In this document: in pieces, positions 35,831 through 45,024 of the stretch
How positions within the stretch are numbered: position 1 is the first letter of the stretch
Layout of the letters: each line of letters starts with the position of its first letter
The notes under the pieces: generated by a model
Told to the model about the DNA's origin: nothing
Database searches by the model: none
What the model saw: the letters and a program-made list of their open reading frames with translations, nothing else
DNA from: Acidovorax benzenivorans
Lineage (GTDB): Bacteria > Pseudomonadota > Gammaproteobacteria > Burkholderiales > Burkholderiaceae_C
Assembly: GCF_028680575.1 (NCBI RefSeq)
Contig: NZ_JAPCKI010000002.1
Coordinates: 124,001-188,000 of the forward strand
DNA: 64,000 nucleotides
Reading direction: 5' to 3'
Program-made: the position numbers and the translations under genes

Positions 35831-37773
35831 GCGGCGGTCTTGACGGGGGTGAAGGTCTTCGCGTCCGAGATCTTGAGCGTGGCGCTCACGCTGCCTGTGC
35901 GGCCGTCCTCGAACTTGACCTGGGTCTCGATGTACTGCTCGGCGCGGCCTGCGTAGAGGGCGTCCACCAGCACGCCGTACTTGTCGGCGATGAAGCCCCG
36001 GCGGACCTTGTTGGTGCGGGTGAGTTCGCCGTCGTCGGCGTCCAGCTCCTTGTGCAGCACCAGGAAGCGGCTCACCTGGCTGCCTGCCAGCATGGTGTCG
36101 TTGGCCAGGTCGGCGTTCACCTTCTCGATGCATTCGCGGATCAATTCATACACCTCGGGCTTTTGGGCCAGGTCGGTGTAGCCCGCGTAGGGCAGGTTGC
36201 GGCGCTCGGCCCAGTTGCCCACGGCGTCGAAGTCGATGTTGACCATCACGCAGACCTTCTCGCGCTTGTCGCCCAGCGCCACCACTTCCTTGATGTGCGG
36301 GAAGAACTTGAGCTTGTTCTCCACATACTTGGGCGCAAACATGGCTCCGTCGTTGGCGCCGCCCTGGATGCGGCCCACGTCCTTCACGCGGTCGATGATC
36401 TTGAGGTGGCCGTGTGCGTCCAGAAAGCCCGCATCACTGGTGTGGTACCAGCCATCGGCCGTCAGCACCTCGGCTGTGGCAGCGGGGTTTTTGTAGTATT
36501 CCTTGAGCAAGCCTGCCGACTTGACCAGGATCTCGCCGTTGTCGGCCACTTTGATCTGCACGCCACGGATGGGCACACCTACGGTGTCGGCGCGCGCCTG
36601 GTTGTCGGGCTGCAGGCACACGAACACGGCGGTTTCGGTGGAGCCGTACAGCTGCTTCAAGTTGATGCCGATGGAGCGGTAGAAGGTGAACAGGTCGGGG
36701 CCAATGGCCTCGCCTGCCGTGTAGGCCACGCGCACGCGGCTGAAACCCAGGTTGTTGCGCAGCGGGCCGTACACCAGCAGGTTGCCCAGCGCGTACTTGA
36801 TGCGGTCCAGCGTGCCCACGGGCTCGCCGTCCATCAAGGCCGGGCCCACGCGTTTGGCCACGCTCATGCAGGCCTCAAACATCTTGCGCTTGAGGGTGCC
36901 AGCGTCTTCCATGCGGATCATCACGCTGGTCAGCAGGCCTTCAAAAATGCGGGGGGGCGCAAAGTAGTAGGTGGGGCCCACTTCCTTCAGGTCGATGGTC
37001 ACGGTGCTGGCCGACTCGGGGCAGTTGACCACGTAGCCGCAGGCCAGCCACTGGGCGTAGCTGAAGATGTTCTGCCCGATCCATGCGGGCGGCAGGTAGG
37101 CCAGCACTTCCTCGGAGCTGGTGAGCTTGTCGAACTCGGCGCCCGCGCTGGCGCGGTCGAGCAGTGTGCTGTGGGTGTGCACCACGCCCTTGGGGTTGCC
37201 TGTGGTGCCCGAGGTGAAGAACATCGCGGCCACGTCGCTCGGCTGGACCTTGGCCACCTCCGCCTTGAACCAGCCGGGGTTCTTCGCCGCGAACGCCTTG
37301 CCGGACTCGATCAGGGCATCCAGCGAGGCCAGACCCTGCTCTGCGTAGTTGCGCAGGCCACGCGGGTCGTCAAAGTAGATGTTGGAGATCTGCGGGCATT
37401 GCTCGCGGATTTCGAGCAGCTTGTCCACCTGCTCCTGGTCTTCCACCAGGCAAAAACGCACCTCGGCGTTGTTGAGCGGGAAAATACATTCGGCGGCCAC
37501 GGCGTCCTGGTACAGCGGCACGGGGATGGCGCCCAGCGACTGGGCGGCCAGCATGGTGGCGTACAGGCGGGGGCGGTTGGCGCCCACCACCACCATGTGT
37601 TCGTGGCTTTTCAGGCCCGCCTGGTGCAGGCCGGCCGCCACCTGTTCCACCAGCCGCACCAGGTCGGCCCAGCTGTGGGTTTGCCAGATGCCATATTCTT
37701 TTTCGCGCAGGGCCGGGGCATCGGGGCGCTCGGCGGCGTGCTTGAGCAGCAGTTGCGGGAACGTGGTCAACAT
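35827..37773 (-). CDS. AMP-forming long-chain acyl-CoA synthetase family
   Basis: A 648-residue adenylate-forming ligase resembling long-chain fatty acyl-CoA synthetases. The P-loop is MFFTSGTTGNPKGVVHTHST (about 190-209). Other core motifs are QLYGSTETAVFVCLQ and GWYHTSDAGFLDAHGHLKIIDRVKDVG. AGGAACC precedes the ATG. It heads the liv group and its stop overlaps the livG start. A TTGTC...GACAA operator-like site lies 104 bases upstream. The substrate class is a guess; similar ligases activate fatty or aromatic acids. Confidence 0.9.
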   Translation of the reverse strand: MLTTFPQLLLKHAAERPDAPALREKEYGIWQTHSWADLVRLVEQVAAGLHQAGLKSHEHMVVVGANRPRLYATMLAAQSLGAIPVPLYQDAVAAECIFPLNNAEVRFCLVEDQEQVDKLLEIREQCPQISNIYFDDPRGLRNYAEQGLASLDALIESGKAFAAKNPGWFKAEVAKVQPSDVAAMFFTSGTTGNPKGVVHTHSTLLDRASAGAEFDKLTSSEEVLAYLPPAWIGQNIFSYAQWLACGYVVNCPESASTVTIDLKEVGPTYYFAPPRIFEGLLTSVMIRMEDAGTLKRKMFEACMSVAKRVGPALMDGEPVGTLDRIKYALGNLLVYGPLRNNLGFSRVRVAYTAGEAIGPDLFTFYRSIGINLKQLYGSTETAVFVCLQPDNQARADTVGVPIRGVQIKVADNGEILVKSAGLLKEYYKNPAATAEVLTADGWYHTSDAGFLDAHGHLKIIDRVKDVGRIQGGANDGAMFAPKYVENKLKFFPHIKEVVALGDKREKVCVMVNIDFDAVGNWAERRNLPYAGYTDLAQKPEVYELIRECIEKVNADLANDTMLAGSQVSRFLVLHKELDADDGELTRTNKVRRGFIADKYGVLVDALYAGRAEQYIETQVKFEDGRTGSVSATLKISDAKTFTPVKTAA

Positions 37774-37876
37774 TGCTGGTTCCTGAAAGTGAGAAGGTGT
37801 CAGCCCAGTGACTGCCGGGCTCGCAAGCTTGTGTTTGCGTGTTGGGCCCGATGCTAGGACGCACTTTGACGTTATC

Positions 37877-37894
37877 TTGTCTTTCTGACGACAA
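37877..37894. promoter_or_regulatory. Operator-like site upstream of the ligase-liv group
   Basis: TTGTCTTTCTGACGACAA differs at one base from the site at 42018-42035. The arms TTGTC(T/G)T and ACGACAA flank TCTG. The 18-base symmetry fits a Crp/Fnr-type dimer site. It stands 104 bases before the ligase start. Confidence 0.6.
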
Positions 37895-37954
37895 TTTACG
37901 GGAAACTACCTGTCGGGTAAAACCCTGCCTTGGCCCGGCGGTATGCTTGTTCGC

Positions 37955-39697
37955 ATGTACGTCCCGTTCTTCGGCCTCCAGCATCCGCCGTTCTCCATTG
38001 CCCCCGACCCCCGCTACCTGTTCATGAGCGAGCGGCACCGCGAGGCGCTGGCGCATTTGCTGTACGGGTTGGACGCAGGTGGCGGTTTTGTGCTGCTCAC
38101 CGGCGAGGTGGGCGCGGGCAAGACCACGGTGTGCCGCTGCTTTCTGGAGCAGATCCCGTCGCACTGCAATGTGGCCTACATCTTCAACCCCAAGCTCACG
38201 GTGGGTGAGCTGCTGCGGTCCATTTGCGATGAGTTCGGTGTGCCACACCAGCCTTCGGTGGCGGGGGTGGAGACGGTCAAGGACTACATCGATCCGCTCA
38301 ACGCCTCGCTGCTGGCGGCGCATGGCGCCGGGCGCAACACCGTGCTCATCATCGACGAGGCACAAAACCTGTCGGCCGACGTGCTGGAGCAACTGCGCCT
38401 GTTGACCAACCTGGAAACCAGCGAGCGCAAGCTGCTGCAGATCATCCTCATCGGCCAGCCCGAGCTGCGCACCATGGTTGCCAGCCCCGCCCTGGAGCAA
38501 CTGGCACAGCGGGTAATTGCGCGTTTTCACCTCGACGCGCTGAGTGCGCAGGAGACCCAGCAGTACATTGCCCACCGCCTGGCCGTGGCGGGCCTGCAAG
38601 GGCCGCTGCCCTTCAGCCGCAGCGCCATCCGGCGGGTGCACGCGCTGTCGCGCGGCATTCCCCGGCGCATCAACCTGCTGTGCGACCGGGCACTGCTGGG
38701 CGCTTATGCCGCCGGGGTGCGCGAGGTCAGCGCCCGGATCGTCCAGCGCGCGGCGGCTGAGGTGTTTGATGCGCCCGCGTCGGCCGCTGCCGCGCGCAAC
38801 GCCTGGGGCCTGTGGCCGCGCTGGGCGGTGGCGGGCCTGGGCGTGATGGCGGGTGCAGCGCTGGTGGCGGGCGGCTGGGCGCTGGGGGCCTGGCCGCAAT
38901 GGTCTCGGCAAGGCGCCGTGTCATCTGCCGGGACTTCGGGCGCCATGGTCAGCAAAACGGAAGCCAGCGCGCCACCGAGCGGTGCTGCCCGCACAGCGGG
39001 GTTAACGCCCGCAGTCCCTGCGGCAGGGGCCTCGGCCCCGCGCGGCGCGGTGCCGGTGGCCATGTCGGACCTGCAGCAGTTTGTGGCCGCACTGCCCGCC
39101 AGCGACACCGCCGCCTGGCAGGCGCTGGCCTCGGCCTGGGGTGCCAGTGTTGCCGATGGCGCTGATGCATGTGCCGCATTGCCCCGCGACGGCCTGCGCT
39201 GCTACCGCAACCGCCGCGCGGGCCTGAACCTGGTGCGGCAGATGGACCGCCCGGTGCTGCTCACGCTGTTCCCGTCCGAAGAGGGTGACGTGGCGGTGGC
39301 TGCCGTGCTGCGCCGCCTGGATGGCGACACGGCCACGCTGGAAGGCGCGGGCCACACCGTGCGTGTGCCCGTGGCCGAGCTGGCCCAGGTGTGGCGCGGC
39401 GACATCGCAACGCTGTGGCGCACGCCGCCCGACATGCCCGACAAGGGTGACTTGGCAGAGACCCCTGCAGGCGCCGTCTGGCTGGACCAGCAACTGGCCA
39501 CGGCTGCGGCCGGGGGCACGCGCGCTGCAGTCGCTGCGCCCAACCGCGCGACCACGCCTGCCCAGCGTCAGTCGCGCATCCAGCGCTTCCAGCTGGCCCA
39601 AGGGGTGACCCCGGACGGCCGGGCGGGCCCCTTGACCCTCATGCTGCTCAACCGTGTCAACGGTGTGAGCGAACCGCGCTTGCGCACCGGAGGCTGA
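37955..39697 (+). CDS. ExeA/GspA-type ATPase with C-terminal peptidoglycan-binding domain
   Basis: A 580-residue protein. An AAA ATPase domain fills residues 1-270: Walker A TGEVGAGKTTVCR and Walker B TVLIIDEAQNLS. One membrane segment follows (AVAGLGVMAGAALVAGGWALG), then a periplasmic region ending in a peptidoglycan-binding fold (RIQRFQLAQGVTPDGRAGPLTLMLLNR). ExeA with ExeB helps the type II secretin pass through the cell wall. The start at 37955 gives the family's MYxxxFGL beginning; 37943 is an alternative. GspB follows by five bases. No other secretion genes are present here. Confidence 0.9.
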   Translation: MYVPFFGLQHPPFSIAPDPRYLFMSERHREALAHLLYGLDAGGGFVLLTGEVGAGKTTVCRCFLEQIPSHCNVAYIFNPKLTVGELLRSICDEFGVPHQPSVAGVETVKDYIDPLNASLLAAHGAGRNTVLIIDEAQNLSADVLEQLRLLTNLETSERKLLQIILIGQPELRTMVASPALEQLAQRVIARFHLDALSAQETQQYIAHRLAVAGLQGPLPFSRSAIRRVHALSRGIPRRINLLCDRALLGAYAAGVREVSARIVQRAAAEVFDAPASAAAARNAWGLWPRWAVAGLGVMAGAALVAGGWALGAWPQWSRQGAVSSAGTSGAMVSKTEASAPPSGAARTAGLTPAVPAAGASAPRGAVPVAMSDLQQFVAALPASDTAAWQALASAWGASVADGADACAALPRDGLRCYRNRRAGLNLVRQMDRPVLLTLFPSEEGDVAVAAVLRRLDGDTATLEGAGHTVRVPVAELAQVWRGDIATLWRTPPDMPDKGDLAETPAGAVWLDQQLATAAAGGTRAAVAAPNRATTPAQRQSRIQRFQLAQGVTPDGRAGPLTLMLLNRVNGVSEPRLRTGG

Positions 39698-39702
39698 ACC
39701 CT

Positions 39703-40530
39703 GTGTCTTACATCCTTGACGCGCTGCGGCGCGCAGAAGCTGAGCGGGGCCGTGGCGCTGTGCCCGGCATCCACACCCAGGCGGTGCCTGTGCCCGGTGC
39801 CGTGCCGGTGGCAGGGCGGTCGGCCATCAGCCCGGTGCTGCTGACGGTGGCGGTGACGGCGGTGGCCGCTGTGGCGGCAGGCGGTACCTGGTGGCTATTG
39901 CAGCGGCCTGCACCCGTGGATGCTGTGGTGGTGGCGGCTGCTCCCGCTACGTCCGCTGCCGTGGCACCGGCCATGCCTGCGGTTGCGTCTACGGCGGCAG
40001 CCCCAGCAGCGGCCGCCGCGCCCGAGCCTGCGGCGGCCCCTCCCGCCGCACCAGTGCTGGCTCCAGCGCCTGCCCTGGTGCCTGCCCCATCGGCCCGTGC
40101 GGCGGCGCAGCGGGAGCGACCTGTGTCGCCCCCCAGTGCGTCCGTGACAGCGCGCCCCGCCGCGCCAGAGCCGACCCGGTCACGGCCTGCAGAGCCTGCC
40201 CCCCGCGATCGCGCACCGGTGGCCCCCGCCCCACGCGCGCCGGACACTGCCGCCGCCAGCCCGGCGGCTGCAGCGACAACGGCTCCTGCAGCAACAGGCA
40301 CGGTGTTCGCTCAGGCCGACTTGCCCGAGTCTGTGCGGGCGCAGTTGCCGTCGCTCAAGATCTCTGGCGTCACCTATTCCAGCAACCCGGTGTACCGCAT
40401 GGCCATCGTCAACGGCCAGGTGCTGCACGAGGGCGACCCCGCCGGGCCGGGCCTGCTGCTGGAGAAGATCGAGCCCAGCCGCACCATCTGGTCGTTCAAG
40501 GGCTACCGGTACGGACTGGCTTCGCAATAG
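39703..40530 (+). CDS. gspB: General secretion pathway protein B
   Basis: A 275-residue protein beginning MSYILDALRRAEAERGRG, the usual GspB start. One membrane segment (about 44-66) precedes a linker of over 100 residues made mostly of Ala and Pro, and the conserved C-terminal domain (LPSLKISGVTYSSNPVYRMAIVNGQVLHEGD...IEPSRTIWSFKGYRYGL). The start codon is GTG. It pairs with ExeA to place the secretin. The low-complexity linker is probably the span across the periplasm. Confidence 0.9.
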   Translation: MSYILDALRRAEAERGRGAVPGIHTQAVPVPGAVPVAGRSAISPVLLTVAVTAVAAVAAGGTWWLLQRPAPVDAVVVAAAPATSAAVAPAMPAVASTAAAPAAAAAPEPAAAPPAAPVLAPAPALVPAPSARAAAQRERPVSPPSASVTARPAAPEPTRSRPAEPAPRDRAPVAPAPRAPDTAAASPAAAATTAPAATGTVFAQADLPESVRAQLPSLKISGVTYSSNPVYRMAIVNGQVLHEGDPAGPGLLLEKIEPSRTIWSFKGYRYGLASQ

Positions 40531-40532
40531 CC

Positions 40533-40600
40533 GGTTTTGAGTCAAATCGGCATGTGGTGCCCGTGTAATAAGCGCTGATAGCTATCAAATTGATAGTTTT
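40533..40600 (+). repeat. Dispersed palindromic repeat, copy E
   Basis: It reads GGTTTTGAGTCAAATCGGCA then, after a spacer, AATAAGCGCTGATAGCTATC and AAATTGATAG. It starts three bases after the gspB stop. Its first part matches the copy inside srkA (AAATCGGCCCGTAGCGCC). Confidence 0.7.
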
Positions 40601-40724
40601 GTGGCTGGGCCCTGTAGAGGAAGCCCCGACGTCCCAGCGCCCCAGTTGGAGCCAGTGCAGAACCGGCATGGCTTGGTGGCGCGTGGTTTGCACCCGCTGG
40701 CAAAGGCGCCACGGTGCGCAGGCG

Positions 40725-41936
40725 TTACCGCAAAAACCGCCCCTCGCGGCCCACCAGCGTCAGTTCCACAAAACGCGAGGCATTGCGGTCGGGCGTGCTG
40801 GCGCTGATCTCGAACCCGCCGAGGTCCCACTTTTTCAGGTTCCAGGTGGCGTCGATGAAGGCTGCGCGTGTGGGGTTGCGGCCTGCGCGCTGCAGGGCCT
40901 CGGCAAACACCCGGGCGTTGATGTAACCCTCCAGCGCCAGGTGCGAGGGCTCGGCCGTGGCGCCCGAGGCCTTCCAGGCCGCCTGGAACTCGCGCACCAC
41001 GGGCATCACCACGTTGGAGGGCAGGGGCACCACCTGCGAAATCGCCATGCCGGTGGCGTCCGCACCCAGGGCCTTGACGGTGGCCGGGGTACCCATGACC
41101 GACAGCGCATACAACGTCACACCCCGCTTGAGCGCGCGGAACGCCTTCACAAACTCCAGCGTGGGCTTGCCCGCCAGGCCAATCACGATGGCCTCCAGGT
41201 TGCCGCCAGCCAGCTTGGCCGCGGCACTGCCCGCGTCCGAGGCGTTGTTCTCCACCGTCACCGTGACGGCCTCGGGCAGCTTGAGCCGGTCCATGGACTG
41301 CTTGGCCGCGTTGAACACCTCTTTGCCGAACGAGTTGTTCTGGTAGACGATGCCAATGCGCTGGATGCCGATGGTGGACAGGTGCTGCACCAGCTTCTCG
41401 GCCTCGTCGGCATAGCTGGCGCGAATGTTGAACACGTTGCGGGCGTTCTTGGTGCGGCTGAGCTGTGCGCCGGTGAAGGGCGCAAAAAACGGGATGCCGC
41501 TGTCGATCACCTTGGGCAGCATGGCGTCGATCATGGGCGTGCCCATGCAGTTGAACAGCGCGAAGTACCCCGGCTCGGCCAGAAACTGCTCCACATTGGC
41601 CAGCGCCTTGGGCACGTCGTACGTGTCGTCCTGTGTGACGAGTTCAATGGCCTTGCCGTGGATGCCGCCGCGTGCATTGATGCCCGCAAACGCGGCTTTG
41701 GCGCCCTGGTGCATGGCCGACCCCAGATCGCCCAGCGGGCCGGTGAGGGCGGTGGATTGCGCAATCTTGATTGCGCCCTCCTGCGCGCGGGCCGCACCAC
41801 TCCAGCCCAGTCCGGGCAGGCCGACGGCCGTTGCGGTGGCTGCTGCGGCGGCCAGCACCTGTCGGCGGGCCAGGGGGGGCGCGGCGGGTTGCAACGGGGC
41901 GCTGGTGCGGGTGGTGGTTGAAGGGTGTTGGGTCAT
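40725..41936 (-). CDS. Branched-chain-type ABC transporter substrate-binding protein (second)
   Basis: A 403-residue binding protein. The N-terminus carries RRQVLAAAAATATAVGLPGLG, a twin-arginine-like signal. The binding fold starts IKIAQSTALTGPLGDLGSAMHQGAKAAFAGINARGGIHG. GAGGAG precedes the ATG at 41936. No permease or ATPase is adjacent, so it is either an alternative binding protein for the liv group 3 kb away or serves a system elsewhere. It is divergent from a Crp/Fnr regulator, with a palindromic site between them. Confidence 0.9.
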   Translation of the reverse strand: MTQHPSTTTRTSAPLQPAAPPLARRQVLAAAAATATAVGLPGLGWSGAARAQEGAIKIAQSTALTGPLGDLGSAMHQGAKAAFAGINARGGIHGKAIELVTQDDTYDVPKALANVEQFLAEPGYFALFNCMGTPMIDAMLPKVIDSGIPFFAPFTGAQLSRTKNARNVFNIRASYADEAEKLVQHLSTIGIQRIGIVYQNNSFGKEVFNAAKQSMDRLKLPEAVTVTVENNASDAGSAAAKLAGGNLEAIVIGLAGKPTLEFVKAFRALKRGVTLYALSVMGTPATVKALGADATGMAISQVVPLPSNVVMPVVREFQAAWKASGATAEPSHLALEGYINARVFAEALQRAGRNPTRAAFIDATWNLKKWDLGGFEISASTPDRNASRFVELTLVGREGRFLR

Positions 41937-42017
41937 GGTGCTTGTCTCCTCGGGGGGGCTGTGGCCCTGTGCGGCCGGGGCGCGAAGCGACATCATCCCG
42001 TCACGATTGGCATTTTT

Positions 42018-42035
42018 TTGTCGTTCTGACGACAA
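42018..42035. promoter_or_regulatory. Palindromic operator between the binding protein and the Crp/Fnr gene
   Basis: TTGTCGTTCTGACGACAA has perfect seven-base arms, TTGTCGT and ACGACAA, around TCTG. It lies 82 bases from one start and 70 from the other. The same site with one change lies ahead of the ligase-liv group. The adjacent Crp/Fnr protein is the natural candidate to bind both. Confidence 0.65.
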
Positions 42036-42104
42036 TTGGGGTCGTGGTATTCCCGCATCTCAGGACGGCTGTGGGATGCCCCTTTTCGTGAGAACCTTTG
42101 CGCC

Positions 42105-42830
42105 ATGGACCCACGCACCCACCAGGATCTGTCGCTGCACCAACGCCGCCGGTCACCCACGCCGCAGGAGCTCGATGGCATTCCGTGGCTCCACCTGCTG
42201 CTGCCCGCCGAGCGAGAGCGCGCCGTGGCCTCGTTGCTGGTGGGTGACGCCAAGGCAGGCGACTACGTGTGCCGCGTGGGGCGCCCGGTCACCTATTGGT
42301 TTGGGGTGGTGGAGGGCCTGCTCAAGATGAGCACCGACAACGCCCAGGGCCAGACCATGACCTATGCGGGCCTGCCGCCCGGCGGCTGGTTTGGCGAGGG
42401 CACCACCATCAAGCGCGAGCCTTACCGCTACAACATCCAGGCCCTGCGCAAGAGCGTGGTGGCGGGGCTGCCCATCGACAGCTTCCACTGGCTGCTGGAC
42501 CATTCCATCGGCTTCAACCGCTTTGTGATGAACCAGCTCAACGAGCGCCTGGGCCAATTCATTGCGGCCCGCGAGATTGACCGCCTGAACAACCCCGATG
42601 TGCGCGTGGCGCGCAGCCTCGCGTCACTGTTCAACCCCGTGCTGTACCCGGGTGTGGGCGAGGTGCTGCGCATCACGCAGCAGGAGCTGGCTTACCTGGT
42701 GGGCCTGTCGCGCCAGCGGGTGAACGAGGCGCTGGCGGCGCTGGAGGCGCAGGGCACGATCCGGGTGGAGTATGGCGGCCTGCGGGTGCTGGACCTGGCG
42801 GCGCTGCGATCGAGTGTGACTCCCCCCTGA
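42105..42830 (+). CDS. Crp/Fnr-family transcriptional regulator
   Basis: A 241-residue regulator. The N-terminal cyclic-nucleotide-binding-like barrel covers about 30-145 (GDYVCRVGRPVTYWFGVVEGLLKM, LPPGGWFGEGTTIKREPYRY). The C-terminal helix-turn-helix reads ITQQELAYLVGLSRQRVNEALAALEAQGTI. No Fnr-type cysteine cluster is present, so it is not an oxygen sensor of that kind. The ATG at 42105 is preferred to a longer open frame. Two TTGTC...GACAA palindromes in the window are likely targets. Confidence 0.9.
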   Translation: MDPRTHQDLSLHQRRRSPTPQELDGIPWLHLLLPAERERAVASLLVGDAKAGDYVCRVGRPVTYWFGVVEGLLKMSTDNAQGQTMTYAGLPPGGWFGEGTTIKREPYRYNIQALRKSVVAGLPIDSFHWLLDHSIGFNRFVMNQLNERLGQFIAAREIDRLNNPDVRVARSLASLFNPVLYPGVGEVLRITQQELAYLVGLSRQRVNEALAALEAQGTIRVEYGGLRVLDLAALRSSVTPP

Positions 42831-42905
42831 GGCGCTGCGCGCCTCGGTGCGGGGCGTCCCTTGCTTGGCGTCCCTCGCTTGGGGCGCGCCAGTTTTCGAT
42901 GCCAG

Positions 42906-44618
42906 TTAGCTGCGCGGCAGTGCGGGAGCGCGGGATGTGGCTGAGGCCAGATGGCGCGGGGCTGCCGTGCGTGTGGGCGCTGGCACCGCCACGGGCGATG
43001 CGGAGGGGCTGGCTGTGCCCCAGCTGTTGTCGTCGCCCCCGCCGCGCGTGAGGCGGAAGGTGCCCACCATCTGCGTCAGGCGCCCGGCCTGGTCCTTGAG
43101 GCTGTCGGCAGCGGCGGCGCCTTCTTCCACCAGCGCGGCGTTTTGCTGGGTCATTTCTTCCAGCGCACCCACGGACTGGCTCACATGGCCGATGCGCTGG
43201 CTTTGCTCCTGCGTGGCAGCGGTGATCTCGCCCATGATGTCGGACACACGGCGCACCGACTGCACCAGTTCTTCAATGGTCTTGCCTGCGTGGTTGACGA
43301 GCGTGCTGCCCTCTTGCACCTGGTCCACGCTGGTGTCGATCAGGGCCTTGATCTCGCGCGCGGCGTTGGCAGAGCGGCCGGCCAGGTTGCGCACCTCGCC
43401 CGCCACCACCGCAAAGCCCCGGCCCTGCTCACCCGCGCGGGCGGCCTCGACGGCGGCATTGAGCGCGAGGATGTTGGTCTGGAACGCGATGCCGTCGATC
43501 ACACTGATGATGTCGGCGATCTTGCGCGAGCTGGCGCTGATGGTGTCCATGGTGCGCACCACCTGGCCTACCACTTCACCGCCGCGTGTGGCCGCATCGG
43601 ACGCGGTGGACGCGAGTTGGTTGGCCTGGCGGGCCGAGTCGGCGCTTTGCGACACCGTGCCGGTCAGGTCCACCAGCGAGCTGGCCGCGCTTTGCAGGTT
43701 GTGCGAGGTCTGTTCGGTGCGCTGGCTCAGGTCCAGGTTGCCCGAGGCCACTTCGGAGCTGGCCACCAGGATGGAGTCGGCGGTCTGGCCGATCTCGCCC
43801 ACCAGGGTGCGCAGGCGCTCTTGCATGGCGGCGATGGCTTCGAGCAGGCGGCCGGTCTCGTCGTGGATGCGCACTTCGACTTGTGAGGTGAGGTCGCCGC
43901 GCGCAATGCGCTCGGCCACCACCACCGCGCGGCCGATGGGGGCGGTGATGCTGGTTGTGATGCGCCAGGCAATCAGCGCGCCCAGCCCGATGGCCAGCAG
44001 CACCAGCAGCCCACCCACCACTCGGGCGCTGCTCTGGGTTTGTTCGGTGGAGGCGGTGGCTTCGGCGTTCAGGGTGTTCTGCAGCTCGATCAACTCGCGC
44101 AGCTTGGCGCGCCAGGCCGTTTCTGCGGGGGCCACACGTGTCATCAGCGCCAGGGTGGCGCTCACCGTGTCGCCGTCGTCGGCTGCCTTGATGGCGCTGT
44201 CAAGCTCGGGGCGGGTCTTGCTGCCCAGGGCCTGCACTTCGCCCAGCAGCTTGAGCTCTGCGGGGGTGGCCGTGGTGGGGGTGAGCAGCTCTGTCAGGGC
44301 GGCTTCCTGGGTGGCGTATTCCTTGAGCGTCTTGCCCACGGCCACGATCTGCTCGCGCGCCTGCTTGGGGTCGATGTCGTTGAGCATGGCGGCCGACCGG
44401 CTCTGGATGCCGATGGCACTCACGCTTTCCAGCATGCCGTTGACCAGCTTGGCCTTGTTGGCGCCCACGCCGGTGATCTGGATCATCTGCTCGTGCACCT
44501 TGCCCACGGACAGCTGACCCAGTGCCGCCACCGCCACGACGAGCACCAGCATGCAGCCGAAGCCCAGGCTGAGCCGGCTGGAGATCGACAGGGATTTGAG
44601 GGTGGAAGCAGCCGACAT
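42906..44618 (-). CDS. Methyl-accepting chemotaxis protein
   Basis: A 570-residue chemoreceptor. Segment 1 (about 14-36) and segment 2 (about 200-217) flank a helical periplasmic domain of the four-helix type. A HAMP domain (about 218-270) and the signalling domain follow; the hairpin tip reads IAFQTNILALNAAVEAARAGEQGRGFAVVAGEVR. The Ala/Pro/Ser-rich tail lacks the pentapeptide that tethers CheR in some receptors. The ATG follows AAGGACCCCC. The ligand is unknown. Confidence 0.94.
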   Translation of the reverse strand: MSAASTLKSLSISSRLSLGFGCMLVLVVAVAALGQLSVGKVHEQMIQITGVGANKAKLVNGMLESVSAIGIQSRSAAMLNDIDPKQAREQIVAVGKTLKEYATQEAALTELLTPTTATPAELKLLGEVQALGSKTRPELDSAIKAADDGDTVSATLALMTRVAPAETAWRAKLRELIELQNTLNAEATASTEQTQSSARVVGGLLVLLAIGLGALIAWRITTSITAPIGRAVVVAERIARGDLTSQVEVRIHDETGRLLEAIAAMQERLRTLVGEIGQTADSILVASSEVASGNLDLSQRTEQTSHNLQSAASSLVDLTGTVSQSADSARQANQLASTASDAATRGGEVVGQVVRTMDTISASSRKIADIISVIDGIAFQTNILALNAAVEAARAGEQGRGFAVVAGEVRNLAGRSANAAREIKALIDTSVDQVQEGSTLVNHAGKTIEELVQSVRRVSDIMGEITAATQEQSQRIGHVSQSVGALEEMTQQNAALVEEGAAAADSLKDQAGRLTQMVGTFRLTRGGGDDNSWGTASPSASPVAVPAPTRTAAPRHLASATSRAPALPRS

Positions 44619-45024
44619 GGGGGTCCTTGGGTCTCGAAAAAGATCAAAGCGTGATCAAACGGTGGGCCTTGGCACGAAGCAATAACGGTGCCCGCCGGCC
44701 GCAGTGCGCCTGATGGGTCGGCGCCGAGGTCGGTGCAGTGTAGGCAATAACAACTGAATGTGTCATGAGCGTTGAGGATGGTCCTATGCCCGATCTGCAT
44801 AGTCGCTGTTGTTACAAATGCGGCAGTGCACGGCCCTGGTGCACTGGAGTCAAAGTGCAACAGAAGGCGCTGCAAAAATCATTGGTAAAAACGATAGTAG
44901 TGCCGGTAAAACATGCCTGTGTTGCTATCAAAAACAAAGTAAATGCCAAGCCTGGGGTTTGCCCTCGCCCACACCGCGGGCGCTATCGATCAGGTATAAG
45001 CCTGTAACACTTGCGAGGCCCTCC
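44619..45024. other. Divergent intergenic region, no supported gene
   Basis: About 405 bases separate the chemoreceptor and the DUF4394 gene. The stretch 44875-44950 is AT-rich and contains TTGCTATCAAAAACAAAG, possibly the worn half of a dispersed repeat. A short open frame at 44765-45007 has no protein-like features. Promoters for both neighbours should lie here. Confidence 0.5.

Noticed and set aside
36052..37857. A 601-codon open frame opposite the long-chain CoA ligase
   Set aside because: The product is His/Gln/Val-rich without motifs; the ligase on the other strand has all core motifs and operon overlaps.
44765..45007. Short open frame rich in Cys and Lys before the DUF4394 gene
   Set aside because: No ribosome site or family features, and it lies in the AT-rich promoter region.
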